From Acidisarcina sp. (GTDB taxonomy: Bacteria > Acidobacteriota > Blastocatellia > Pyrinomonadales > Pyrinomonadaceae), in the NCBI GenBank assembly GCA_021155145.1, contig JAJNPX010000051.1:1-5058 (forward strand): DNA of 5,058 bases, given 5' to 3'. Positions 1 through 5,058 of the stretch are shown piece by piece. Under the pieces are notes generated by a model, which ran no database searches, was not told the origin of the DNA, and saw nothing but the letters and a program-made list of their open reading frames with translations. The position numbers and the translations under genes are program-made. Each line of letters opens with the position of its first letter. The first letter of the stretch is position 1.

Positions 1-273
1 ATACTTCTGGTCGTGTGCAACATAAAGTTGAGCCCTTACTTCCCCGCATGAGCCCTTTGCTATAGACAGAAACTGCAAAAACTCCTTATTGCCGTTTCGT
101 TCGAAACCCTCGGCGATATTCGAAAGGACCGAGACAGCCGCCCGGCGTATCTGATCACATAATGCGAAGTCTCTGGAAAATCCCTCCTGGCGTGTCGCAC
201 TGTAAACCATTGCCACCAACTCCCGCGCGGCCTTCCAGCTTTCAATATCCTCAAACCTCTCTATCTTTCCCAT
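1..273 (-). CDS. Four-helix bundle protein (23S rRNA IVS / S23 type), 3' end cut by the window edge
   Basis: The frame starts with ATG at 273-271 (MGKIERFEDIESWKAARELV) and stays open for 91 codons to base 1, so the C-terminus is missing; family members are usually about 115-125 residues. The central segment, RRAAVSVLSNIAEGFER at about residues 45-61, is the hallmark of the four-helix-bundle family first known from proteins encoded in 23S rRNA intervening sequences. It is followed by the usual EFLQFLSIAKGS and a conserved E...QL helix. The biochemical role of stand-alone members is not established; they form small all-helical oligomers. A GAGG lies 4 nt before the ATG and is itself formed by a heptamer repeat unit. 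The gene follows the adaptor gene on the same strand after 117 nt. No rRNA sequence surrounds it, so this is a stand-alone copy. The family call is firm; the function is unknown. Confidence 0.88.
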   Translation of the reverse strand, partial: MGKIERFEDIESWKAARELVAMVYSATRQEGFSRDFALCDQIRRAAVSVLSNIAEGFERNGNKEFLQFLSIAKGSCGEVRAQLYVAHDQKY

Positions 274-299
274 TCAACCTCGAACCTTTTACCCCGACC

Positions 300-383
300 T
301 TTGAACCTTGAACTTTGAACCTTGAACTTTGAACCTTGAACTTCGAACCTTGAACCTTGAACCTCGAACCTTGAACCTTGAAC
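300..383. repeat. Tandem 7-bp repeat array (consensus YTTGAAC, 12 units)
   Basis: Twelve head-to-tail heptamers can be read without a gap: TTTGAAC or CTTGAAC, with C in the third position at 342-348 and 363-369. The phase continues leftward through degenerate units (293-299, 286-292, a good CTCGAAC at 279-285, 272-278) up to the ATG of the four-helix-bundle gene. The first six units alternate T- and C-starting, which gives a 14-bp higher-order period from 300 to 341. The array begins 7 nt beyond the adaptor stop codon and fills nearly all of the gap between the two minus-strand genes. On the transcribed strand it reads as GTTCAAG/GTTCAAA repeats. It has no spacers, so it is not a CRISPR, and the unit has no strong self-complementarity. 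Confidence 0.95.
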
Positions 384-390
384 CCAACGC

Positions 391-1755
391 CTATTGCCTT
401 ACAATAACGCCGTCCGTCAACTGGCTGAGATTGCTGGTTGCGACGCGGTCGCCGTCGATGAGGCCGCGCTTTACCTGGATCATATCGCCCTCAAGCAAAC
501 CGAGCTGAACGATCTGTTCGCGGGCGATGCCGTCCTTGATGACAAAAACCGAATTGGTGTCGCCGACCGTCTTTACCGCGCTCACCGGTATCACGACCGC
601 TGGTTCGGGCTTTGACTGCGTCACGCGTACGGTCGCGAATTGCCCGGGCTTGAGAAGCCCTTCGGTGTTCTGCACCTCGGCCTCGACAGTCAGGGTTCGA
701 GCCTGTTGATTAACATTTGGGGAAATTCGAACGATCGTACCGGCAAAGCTGCGGTCCGGATAGGCACTCACCTGAAGCGAGATTCCCTGGCCGGTCGCGA
801 CCTTTCCGACCGCTGCTTCGGGAACGTCGATACGCATACGAAGCGTCGATGTGCGTACGATCGTCGCGATCTTGGAATTCGGGGTATTTGGCGAGATATA
901 TTCGCCGACATCCGCCACCTTGTCGGAAATGTATCCGCTGATCGGAGCGCGGATCACGGTATCTGTGACGGACTTTTCGGCGGCGGCAACCTGCGCTTCA
1001 AGCGTCGCTATCGCGGCCTTGGCAGTCGATGCCGCCGCTTTGGCAACTTCGTATGCCGAGCGAGCGGTATCGATGGCCTTGATCGCTACCGCAGCATTCG
1101 AGCGGGCCTCGTCCAATTGGCCGATAAGGGAGTCTCGCTGTGACTTGCGCTGGTCGTAGGCTGATTTCGATATGTCGCCCGTCTCGAGCAGCCTTTCGGC
1201 CCGTCTCAACTCCTTCTCTGCAAGGTCGAGCTGCGCCGTGATCGATTTGACCTGTGAAAAGTCCTTGACCTGAAACACCTCGCCGTCACCGACACCGAGA
1301 CGTGCCTGGGTCTGACGCAGATTTGCGAGCGCCTGCTCGGCGTTCGCATTTGCCTGATTCACGGCCTGACGCTGTTGCTCGACCTGTGCGCGCGCCTGTT
1401 CGACGCGGATCTGCCCGTCGCGCGGGTCGAGCCTCACGAGGACATCGCCCTGGCCGACGTAGCTGCCGATGTCGAAATTGACCTCGACGATCTTGCCGCT
1501 TACATTTGGGGCGACATCGGTCTGCGCATCGCTTGCGAGGTTTCCGGTCGCTTCGATGTATGTCGGGATCGGCTTTATCACGGCTGCTTCGGTCGTCACA
1601 TCGACTACCGTCGGCTCTGCTTTTGCATTTGCCGCGTTCGCGGAGTTTCCCGAACTGCAGCCGGTGATCAGCGCCGCCGAAAATATGACGACCCCGAATA
1701 TGACCCACAATAATTGCTTCGTTCTCAACATTATTATCAAGTGCCTCCGTTCCAT
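391..1755 (-). CDS. RND/HlyD-family efflux periplasmic adaptor subunit, lipoprotein
   Basis: This 454-residue protein has the architecture of MexA/AcrA-type membrane fusion proteins, which bridge an inner-membrane RND pump to an outer-membrane channel. A hydrophobic signal (residues 15-30) ends in the lipobox ITGC with Cys33. A barrel-sandwich (lipoyl-like) half follows at about 80-112 (GKIVEVNFDIGSYVGQGDVL), then a long Ala/Gln-rich coiled-coil hairpin at about 115-264. The second lipoyl half is at about 265-300 (VIRAPISGYISDKV), the beta-barrel at about 303-380, and the membrane-proximal domain at about 385-454 (VVIPVSAV). AAAGGA lies 8 nt before the first ATG, which favours that start; an in-frame ATG at 1731 (MLRTKQLLW) would give a more typical signal peptide with Cys at 25, but its GGAGG is 12 nt away. 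The gene follows the TetR gene after 15 nt, so it is probably co-transcribed and repressed by it. No permease or outer-membrane factor gene lies in the window, and the substrate cannot be inferred. Confidence 0.93.
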   Translation of the reverse strand: MERRHLIIMLRTKQLLWVIFGVVIFSAALITGCSSGNSANAANAKAEPTVVDVTTEAAVIKPIPTYIEATGNLASDAQTDVAPNVSGKIVEVNFDIGSYVGQGDVLVRLDPRDGQIRVEQARAQVEQQRQAVNQANANAEQALANLRQTQARLGVGDGEVFQVKDFSQVKSITAQLDLAEKELRRAERLLETGDISKSAYDQRKSQRDSLIGQLDEARSNAAVAIKAIDTARSAYEVAKAAASTAKAAIATLEAQVAAAEKSVTDTVIRAPISGYISDKVADVGEYISPNTPNSKIATIVRTSTLRMRIDVPEAAVGKVATGQGISLQVSAYPDRSFAGTIVRISPNVNQQARTLTVEAEVQNTEGLLKPGQFATVRVTQSKPEPAVVIPVSAVKTVGDTNSVFVIKDGIAREQIVQLGLLEGDMIQVKRGLIDGDRVATSNLSQLTDGVIVRQ

Positions 1756-1770
1756 CGGAGAATTCCTTTC

Positions 1771-2430
1771 TTAACCTGCTTGTTCGGCCGTGCCTTTTAA
1801 TATTATTTCTGCAAAATTCTGTGCCGCCTCCTGATTGCTGATATTCAGCAGCCGACGCTTCTTATCCCACAAAATGTTGTTCAGCGAATGGTGTATCAGC
1901 ATTCCCAAAAATGACCTGACGATTATCTTTGGGTCGATCTTCCTGAAAGCTCCTTCCTTTTGCCGCATTTCGATGTACCCGCCCAAGAACCTGTAGATCT
2001 CACCGACAAAATCGCCGAAAAAGCGGTCCGCCATCTCGTGCTCCTCAAGTGCCGAATAGAAGATCATCCGCATAAAGGCGATGTCCTCCTGATGCTTTTC
2101 AAGCGCCTGAAGGGCGAAGTTGTAGAACACGCCGAAGTCGTCCTTTTCCTTCATCGCCTCGAGCATCGGCACATTGCTCTCCCAGGGGAATTCGTGCAGG
2201 CCCTCATTGCATTTCTTGGCCTCGAGAAGGGCTGCGTAAAGCTCGTCCTTCGAACTGAAGTGCTTGAAGACCATCGCCTCCGAAACACCCGAGGCCCGGG
2301 CGATATCTTTCGTCGTCGTACCGCTGAAACCGCGGTGCGAGAACATCTCGAAAGCCGTCTGCAATATCAGTTCACGGCGTTTGTCGCCAGACATCCGGCG
2401 GTGATGGTCACATTCAAAAGGTTCGGTCAA
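1771..2430 (-). CDS. TetR/AcrR-family transcriptional repressor
   Basis: A 219-residue protein with a standard TetR N-terminal DNA-binding domain at about residues 15-65: helix 1 ELILQTAFEMFSHRGFSGTT, then the helix-turn-helix TKDIARASGVSEAMVFKHF and the linker SSKDELY. The rest (about 80-215) is helical and divergent, as expected for the ligand-binding and dimerisation domain; its effector cannot be read from sequence. The start is TTG at 2430: an excellent AAGGAG (2442-2437) lies 6 nt upstream of it, while the first in-frame ATG (2394) has no ribosome binding site. The gene precedes the efflux adaptor by 15 nt, the usual layout of a local repressor of a pump operon, and a dyad typical of TetR operators sits just upstream. 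Autoregulation and pump control are inferred from this layout. Confidence 0.93.
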   Translation of the reverse strand: MTEPFECDHHRRMSGDKRRELILQTAFEMFSHRGFSGTTTKDIARASGVSEAMVFKHFSSKDELYAALLEAKKCNEGLHEFPWESNVPMLEAMKEKDDFGVFYNFALQALEKHQEDIAFMRMIFYSALEEHEMADRFFGDFVGEIYRFLGGYIEMRQKEGAFRKIDPKIIVRSFLGMLIHHSLNNILWDKKRRLLNISNQEAAQNFAEIILKGTAEQAG

Positions 2431-2436
2431 TTTTTG

Positions 2437-2442
2437 CTCCTT
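2437..2442 (-). promoter_or_regulatory. Ribosome binding site that selects a TTG start for the TetR gene
   Basis: On the minus strand AAGGAG is followed by six bases (CAAAAA) and then TTG at 2430-2428. This near-perfect Shine-Dalgarno at ideal spacing is the reason for choosing the TTG over the ATG twelve codons downstream. Confidence 0.8.
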
Positions 2443-2450
2443 TTTGCATT

Positions 2451-2471
2451 AAGTAAGTGCTTACTCACTTA
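2451..2471. promoter_or_regulatory. Probable TetR-family operator (overlapping dyads)
   Basis: AGTAAG (2452-2457), TG, CTTACT (2460-2465) is a perfect dyad. A second dyad overlaps it: AAGTG (2455-2459), six bases, CACTT (2466-2470). TAAGTGAGTAAG-type palindromes are common operators for TetR/AcrR regulators. The site lies about 20 bp upstream of the TTG start of the TetR gene and downstream of a TTGACA -35 box, so bound repressor would block initiation or early elongation of its own operon. Binding itself is inferred. Confidence 0.65.
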
Positions 2472-2480
2472 GGAAGCTCT

Positions 2481-2511
2481 AAGATTCTCATTTCGACGTT
2501 TCGATTGTCAA
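2481..2511 (-). promoter_or_regulatory. Candidate promoter of the TetR-adaptor operon
   Basis: A perfect TTGACA -35 box reads on the minus strand at 2511-2506. No good -10 box stands at 17 bp (AGAATC); the best match is AATCTT at 2486-2481 with a 19-bp spacer, so the -10 assignment is weak. The placement fits: initiation would fall just upstream of or at the operator dyad. The spacer contains the direct repeat TCGAAA-CG-TCGAAA. Confidence 0.4.
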
Positions 2512-2759
2512 GCACTTTCACACTCCATATCGAAAAGTAAACGTGCGGACGGACACATTGGTTCCCCAAGGCAACTGCAGGCGAGATCCGCCTAGATTCT
2601 CACGCGTATTTGCCGGCGAAAAACTATCCGTTCATTCTTCTTTGCGGAACCTTTTTGCATAGGATTCGTTACAACCATTTAGACGGGCGACACATCGGAA
2701 AATGCCTGAAGCATCGCGCTCGGCGATACCAGACTTTGCAAGCGGGAGGATAGATCGAA
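2512..2759. other. Intergenic region between divergent genes, no gene seen
   Basis: No convincing coding frame is present. It must hold the promoter of the plus-strand gene at 2760, but no clear -35/-10 pair is visible. The best is TTGTCA (2505-2510) with TATCGA (2528-2533) at 17 bp, which would give a leader of over 200 nt. Small hairpins occur: TTGG/CCAA (2558-2561 with 2566-2569) and AGGCG/CGCCT (2579-2583 with 2589-2593). Confidence 0.5.
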
Positions 2760-3101
2760 ATGTCAGAATTTGAAGCAGAAGTGAAGAAGGCCGAAAAGGA
2801 ATTGGAACAGAGCCTCGTACCGGTCGTACCGGAAGAGAAGCTCGATGATGAGTTTTTGGGAGACCTCAAGATGCAAGCACAGGAATATGGCGGCAAGCTG
2901 CAGGATGCGGCCGAAAAGGCAAAGGTCTATGCCGAGGAAAAGCTCGCGTGGGCCGGCGACAAATTCAAGGAGATCCAGAGCAAGGAGCCCAGGGAACTCG
3001 TAGAGGATGCAAAGGAGTATGCGCGGCAGAAACCGGGACAGACGATCCTGATCTCAGCAGCCGTCGGGCTTGTGCTCGGATTCCTGCTCCGGCGAAAGTA
3101 G
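2760..3101 (+). CDS. Small membrane-anchored protein, YqjD/ElaB/DUF883-like
   Basis: A 113-residue protein. Residues 1-90 are highly charged, rich in Lys, Glu and Ala, and predicted helical, with several amphipathic stretches (for example EKAKVYAEEKLAWAGDKFKEI). The C-terminus has a single hydrophobic segment at about 93-110 ending in the basic cap LLRRK. A long charged helix followed by 'KPGQTILISAAVGLVLGFLLRRK'-type tail matches the layout of the DUF883 family, whose E. coli members YqjD and ElaB are inner-membrane proteins that associate with ribosomes in stationary phase. That role is known for E. coli only and is not shown here. GGGAGGA (2744-2750) lies 9 nt before the ATG. The gene is monocistronic, divergent from the TetR operon, and ends before a strong terminator. 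The distant LEA/apolipophorin-like look of the helical part is a less likely alternative. Confidence 0.72.
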   Translation: MSEFEAEVKKAEKELEQSLVPVVPEEKLDDEFLGDLKMQAQEYGGKLQDAAEKAKVYAEEKLAWAGDKFKEIQSKEPRELVEDAKEYARQKPGQTILISAAVGLVLGFLLRRK

Positions 3102-3115
3102 TGTAAGAGTTTCGG

Positions 3116-3129
3116 TTCGGAAGGCCGAA
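3116..3129 (+). other. Small hairpin preceding the terminator
   Basis: TTCGG (3116-3120), loop AAGG, CCGAA (3125-3129) forms a 5-bp stem. An alternative pairs TTTCGG (3110-3115) with CCGAAA (3125-3130), because TTCGG is directly repeated. It lies between the stop codon at 3101 and the terminator stem and may protect the 3' end; no function is proven. Confidence 0.4.
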
Positions 3130-3136
3130 AGTAGGC

Positions 3137-3180
3137 AAAAAACAAGCGGCTCGAACTGATCGGGCCGCTTGTTCTTATTT
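3137..3180. terminator. Bidirectional rho-independent terminator
   Basis: AACAAGCGGC (3141-3150) pairs perfectly with GCCGCTTGTT (3164-3173). Pairing continues inward through one G-U and three Watson-Crick pairs (3151-3154 with 3160-3163), leaving a 5-nt loop. On the plus strand the stem is followed by TTCTTATTT. On the minus strand it runs into a six-T tract (complement of 3137-3142). It lies between the convergent genes ending at 3101 and 3194 and can serve both. Confidence 0.9.
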
Positions 3181-3193
3181 GCATTGCGATAGG

Positions 3194-3553
3194 CTATTCC
3201 TGAGCATGGATCAGGCGCCGGGTCGTATCACCGAACAGTACATCGATCTTTTGGGGTTCGAGCACCGCGGTCACCTCGCCGTGGCCAAATTTGTCGTGCA
3301 TCATTGCCTGGCCCTTTCTGTACTTTCTAGTACGGTCGTAGGGACCGGCCGCCTTACCCTTGCTGCCCACGGCAACCGACGTCTTGACGCCCGCCCGAAA
3401 GGTGCTGGATGTTTGGCATGTATCGCACACCGCAGATGTGATCTTTCCCAGTTTCGTGACCGTCTGGATCGTGTGTTCCTTATCGGTATCGCATGCCGAG
3501 CACATCATCGACAGCTTATCTCCTACCGCATATTTCTCTGTCTTCACAGCCAT
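3194..3553 (-). CDS. Small zinc-ribbon protein with C-terminal SH3/Tudor-like segment
   Basis: A 119-residue protein starting at MAVKTEKY. Residues 8-53 hold two knuckles, C18-SA-C21 and C43-DT-C46, with a conserved-looking His27 between them, giving a four-cysteine zinc ribbon. A Gly/Lys-rich linker (54-77) leads to residues 78-117: KYRKGQ, HDKFGHGEVTAV, KIDVLFGD, RRLIHA. This resembles the 'hxxFGxGxVxxV...hxVxF' fold found at the C-terminus of UvrD/PcrA helicases and in CarD/TRCF-type RNA polymerase-binding domains. I recall similar unnamed proteins in Deltaproteobacteria and Acidobacteria; none has a function I can name. GAGGA lies 10 nt before the ATG. A longer reading from 3667 would overlap the helicase gene by about 95 nt and is unlikely. 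The gene follows the DEAD-box helicase stop by 19 nt, so it is probably co-transcribed and may act on RNA or on transcription. It ends at the bidirectional terminator. Confidence 0.85.
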   Translation of the reverse strand: MAVKTEKYAVGDKLSMMCSACDTDKEHTIQTVTKLGKITSAVCDTCQTSSTFRAGVKTSVAVGSKGKAAGPYDRTRKYRKGQAMMHDKFGHGEVTAVLEPQKIDVLFGDTTRRLIHAQE

Positions 3554-3572
3554 TTTTCTTATTTCCTCTAAC

Positions 3573-4778
3573 TTATCGGCGACGCCGTCCGCCAAACGAG
3601 CGGAACTTCCGCACCGGCTTCGGGCTGCTGCCCGCCGGCTTTGCCGCTGCGGATGCCACGCCCCCAAAATCGGGCAGCAGGACGCGTTCGACCGCCTGGC
3701 CTGTCAGCCGCTCGATCGCCTTCATCGAATGCTCTTCAGCAAGCGTCAAAAGCGTTATCGCACGGCCCGTGTTCCCTGCCCTTCCGGTTCGCCCGATCCT
3801 GTGAATATAATCCTCAGGAACGACCGGAACATCATAGTTTATCACATGTGAGACCAAATCTATGTCGATCCCGCGTGCGGCTACGTCCGTTGCGACCAAA
3901 ACCCGCGTTTTACCGTCCTTAAAGCTCCGCAGGGCCGATTCACGCTGCGATTGCGAGCGGTCGCCGTGGATGCGGTTCGATTTGAGCGAGCGTTTTTCCA
4001 ATATATGGGCGATGCGGTCGGCTCCGCGCTTGGTCCGCGTAAAGACCAGAACGCGGTCAAAGTCTTCTTTTCCAAGGAGTTCCAGGAGGAGCGGGACCTT
4101 ATGCTCGTGCGCCACCGGGTATGCCTTCTGATCGACCGTGACGGCTGCCGAACCTCGCTTCGAGATCTCGATCCACGTCGGGTCTTTAACGAGCGACATT
4201 GCCACATGCTCGATCTCGCCGGCCATCGTGGCCGAAAAGAACAGCGTCTGACGCTTTTCCGGGATCGCCCTGACCACGCGGCGGATCGCCGGCAGAAAGC
4301 CCATATCGAGCATCCGGTCGGCCTCATCAAGGACTAAAGTATTCAGTTCCTTGAAGTTGACCAGGCCCTGCTCCATAAAATCGATGAGCCGCCCGGGCGT
4401 GCAGATCAGGATATTGACGCCCTGCTTTAGCGATTGGATCTGCTTGGCATATCCCGCACCGCCGATGATGGCAGCACAGGTCAGCCCTTTGGGCATAAAT
4501 TGACGACACGCCGCCTCGATCTGATTCGTCAGTTCGCGGGTCGGCGAGAGTATCAGGACGCGAAGTCCCTTTTTATTCAGGAATTGCACCTGCTGATTAA
4601 GGATAGGCAGCAAAAATGCCGCTGTCTTACCGGTTCCGGTCTCGGCACAGGCGATCACGTCGCCGCCTTCCAGAACTACGGGAATTGCCCTTTTTTGGAT
4701 GGGTGTGGGCTCAGTGTAACCCAATCGCTCGCAGCGGTCCGCAAAGGCGGAGTGCAAGCCCAAGTCTCTAAAACTCAT
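3573..4778 (-). CDS. rhlE: DEAD-box ATP-dependent RNA helicase, RhlE type
   Basis: A 401-residue protein with every motif of the two RecA-like domains intact. In order: Q motif GYTEPTPIQ (20-28), motif I AETGTGKT (45-52), Ia PTREL (79-83), GG (106-107), Ib TPGR (127-130), DEAD (151-154), SAT (182-184), IV VLVFTRTK (243-250), HGDRSQSQRE (271-280), V TDVAARGIDI (297-306) and VI HRIGRTGRAG (326-335). The opening MSFRDLGL, the TRTKRGADR segment, HGDRSQ and 'VPVVPEDYIHRIGRTGRAG' favour the RhlE subgroup. The protein ends in a short basic tail (PKPVRKFRSFGGRRRR) likely to bind RNA. It should unwind RNA duplexes in the cytoplasm, in ribosome maturation or mRNA turnover as for RhlE homologues. The nearest Shine-Dalgarno, AGGA, is 13 nt before the ATG, which is long and suggests modest or regulated translation. 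It heads a probable operon with the zinc-ribbon gene 19 nt downstream. CsdA- or SrmB-type assignment is less likely because the long C-terminal domain is absent. Confidence 0.95.
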   Translation of the reverse strand: MSFRDLGLHSAFADRCERLGYTEPTPIQKRAIPVVLEGGDVIACAETGTGKTAAFLLPILNQQVQFLNKKGLRVLILSPTRELTNQIEAACRQFMPKGLTCAAIIGGAGYAKQIQSLKQGVNILICTPGRLIDFMEQGLVNFKELNTLVLDEADRMLDMGFLPAIRRVVRAIPEKRQTLFFSATMAGEIEHVAMSLVKDPTWIEISKRGSAAVTVDQKAYPVAHEHKVPLLLELLGKEDFDRVLVFTRTKRGADRIAHILEKRSLKSNRIHGDRSQSQRESALRSFKDGKTRVLVATDVAARGIDIDLVSHVINYDVPVVPEDYIHRIGRTGRAGNTGRAITLLTLAEEHSMKAIERLTGQAVERVLLPDFGGVASAAAKPAGSSPKPVRKFRSFGGRRRR

Positions 4779-4838
4779 TTAATTTCTATTTTCCTATTAT
4801 CGACCGAGAAATCGTTCGGGAAGGCCCGCCATTAAGCG

Positions 4839-4954
4839 GATTCACACCATTCGAAGGTACTCAGAATTCGAGCACACGCCAACCCAAGTTGGCTTCGAAC
4901 TGCGAACAGTTCATCAGGATTGTATAAAGAAGTGTCTAACGCGGGGTGTGAATC
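4839..4954 (-). promoter_or_regulatory. Possible structured leader or inverted-repeat element upstream of the helicase gene
   Basis: GATTCACACC (4839-4848) is the exact reverse complement of GGTGTGAATC (4945-4954). Between them are two perfect hairpins 3 nt apart: 4878-4893 and 4897-4912. On the minus (helicase mRNA) strand these read GAACUG-UUCG-CAGUUC and then GCCAAC-UUGG-GUUGGC, each with a 6-bp stem and 4-nt loop; the first carries a UUCG loop. A weaker stem, TCGAA/TTCGA (4851-4855 with 4867-4871), could add a third arm to a multi-branch fold closed by the 10-bp helix. I do not recognise it as a known riboswitch or RNA family. The inverted repeat could also be a protein site or the ends of a tiny degraded element; no target-site duplication is visible. 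Confidence 0.35.
4923..4952 (-). promoter_or_regulatory. Weak candidate promoter for the helicase operon
   Basis: On the minus strand TTCACA (4952-4947) is one base off the -35 consensus and is followed after 18 bp by TTTATA (4928-4923), a poor -10 match. If used, transcription would start near 4916, just before the first leader hairpin, and would exclude the 5' half of the 10-bp inverted repeat from the RNA. The assignment is tentative. Confidence 0.25.
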
Positions 4955-5058
4955 TCGGTGTAACGGTTGCAGCGAAGAACCAACGTTCGAAGGCCCAAAA
5001 ACTTTCGGGCCACTTCTGGCATTATTAACGAACCATCTCTCGTTCCTATCCTCTTCGC

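Noticed and set aside
272..383. CRISPR array
   Set aside because: The repeats are 7 bp and directly joined without spacers, and no cas genes are present.
640..1143. Long plus-strand open frame antisense to the adaptor gene
   Set aside because: It mirrors the adaptor coding frame, has an Arg/Gly/Asp-rich composition typical of antisense frames, and resembles no family.
3194..3667. Longer 157-residue version of the zinc-ribbon protein
   Set aside because: The extra N-terminal 38 residues lie in a shadow frame of the helicase's C-terminal coding region and look Arg/Ala-rich and non-native; the ATG at 3553 has its own ribosome site and a conserved-looking start.
4839..4860. tRNA-like T-arm (loop TTCGAAT on the minus strand)
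   Set aside because: No matching acceptor strand, anticodon arm or D arm can be placed at tRNA spacing; two of the stem pairs are only wobble pairs.
4934..4940. GTTAGAC/GTCTAAC matching the integron attC core-site consensus
   Set aside because: No matching partner core site (RYYYAAC on one orientation or GTTRRRY on the other) lies within attC distance inside the window, and no integrase or cassette structure is present.
4839..4954. MITE with 10-bp terminal inverted repeats
   Set aside because: No target-site duplication flanks the arms and no second copy is in the window; kept only as an alternative in the element's entry.
4992..5011. Terminator-like GGCCC...GGGCC hairpin
   Set aside because: The stem is only 5 bp with a large or bulged loop and has no T tract on either strand.
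4832..5056. Minus-strand frame open from the right edge for 74 codons, ending at TAA 4834-4832
   Set aside because: It has no ATG or GTG start inside the window, no family resemblance and no codon bias like its neighbours, and an open frame of this length is not rare by chance. It also crosses the inverted-repeat element. Sequence to the right is needed to rule it out fully.

Overview
The window looks like part of the chromosome of a Gram-negative, non-enteric bacterium. An RND-type periplasmic adaptor with a lipoprotein signal implies an outer membrane. The gene families present (TetR regulator plus adaptor, YqjD/DUF883-like protein, RhlE-type helicase, zinc-ribbon/SH3-like small protein, stand-alone four-helix-bundle protein) would suit an environmental lineage such as Acidobacteriota. 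That placement is an impression from gene style, not something the sequence proves.

Left part (1-2511, all minus strand): a TetR-family repressor gene (2430-1771) is followed after 15 nt by an RND/HlyD-type adaptor lipoprotein gene (1755-391). A TetR-style dyad and a TTGACA -35 box lie directly upstream, so this reads as a self-regulated efflux operon. Past the adaptor stop, where the RND permease would be expected, there is an array of about twelve 7-bp repeats (300-383, with degenerate units out to 272). It runs into the start of a four-helix-bundle (23S rRNA IVS/S23-type) gene that leaves the window at base 1.

Middle part (2512-3193): a plus-strand gene (2760-3101) encodes a small charged protein with one C-terminal membrane anchor, resembling the YqjD/ElaB/DUF883 group. 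It converges on the minus-strand genes from the right, and a strong hairpin at 3141-3173 with U-rich tails on both strands appears to terminate transcription from both sides.

Right part (3194-5058, minus strand): an RhlE-type DEAD-box RNA helicase gene (4778-3573) is followed after 19 nt by a 119-residue protein with a CxxC...CxxC zinc ribbon and a C-terminal SH3/Tudor-like segment (3553-3194), probably in one operon. The 280 bp upstream of the helicase hold no gene I can support. They contain a 10-bp perfect inverted repeat (4839-4848 with 4945-4954) enclosing two adjacent perfect 6-bp hairpins, a possible structured leader of the helicase mRNA and the least explained element in the window.

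No rRNA, tRNA, CRISPR, transposase or phage gene was found. No clearly new multi-gene system is visible; the items most worth a second look are the helicase leader, the helicase/zinc-ribbon pair, and the heptamer array that carries the translation start of the four-helix-bundle gene.
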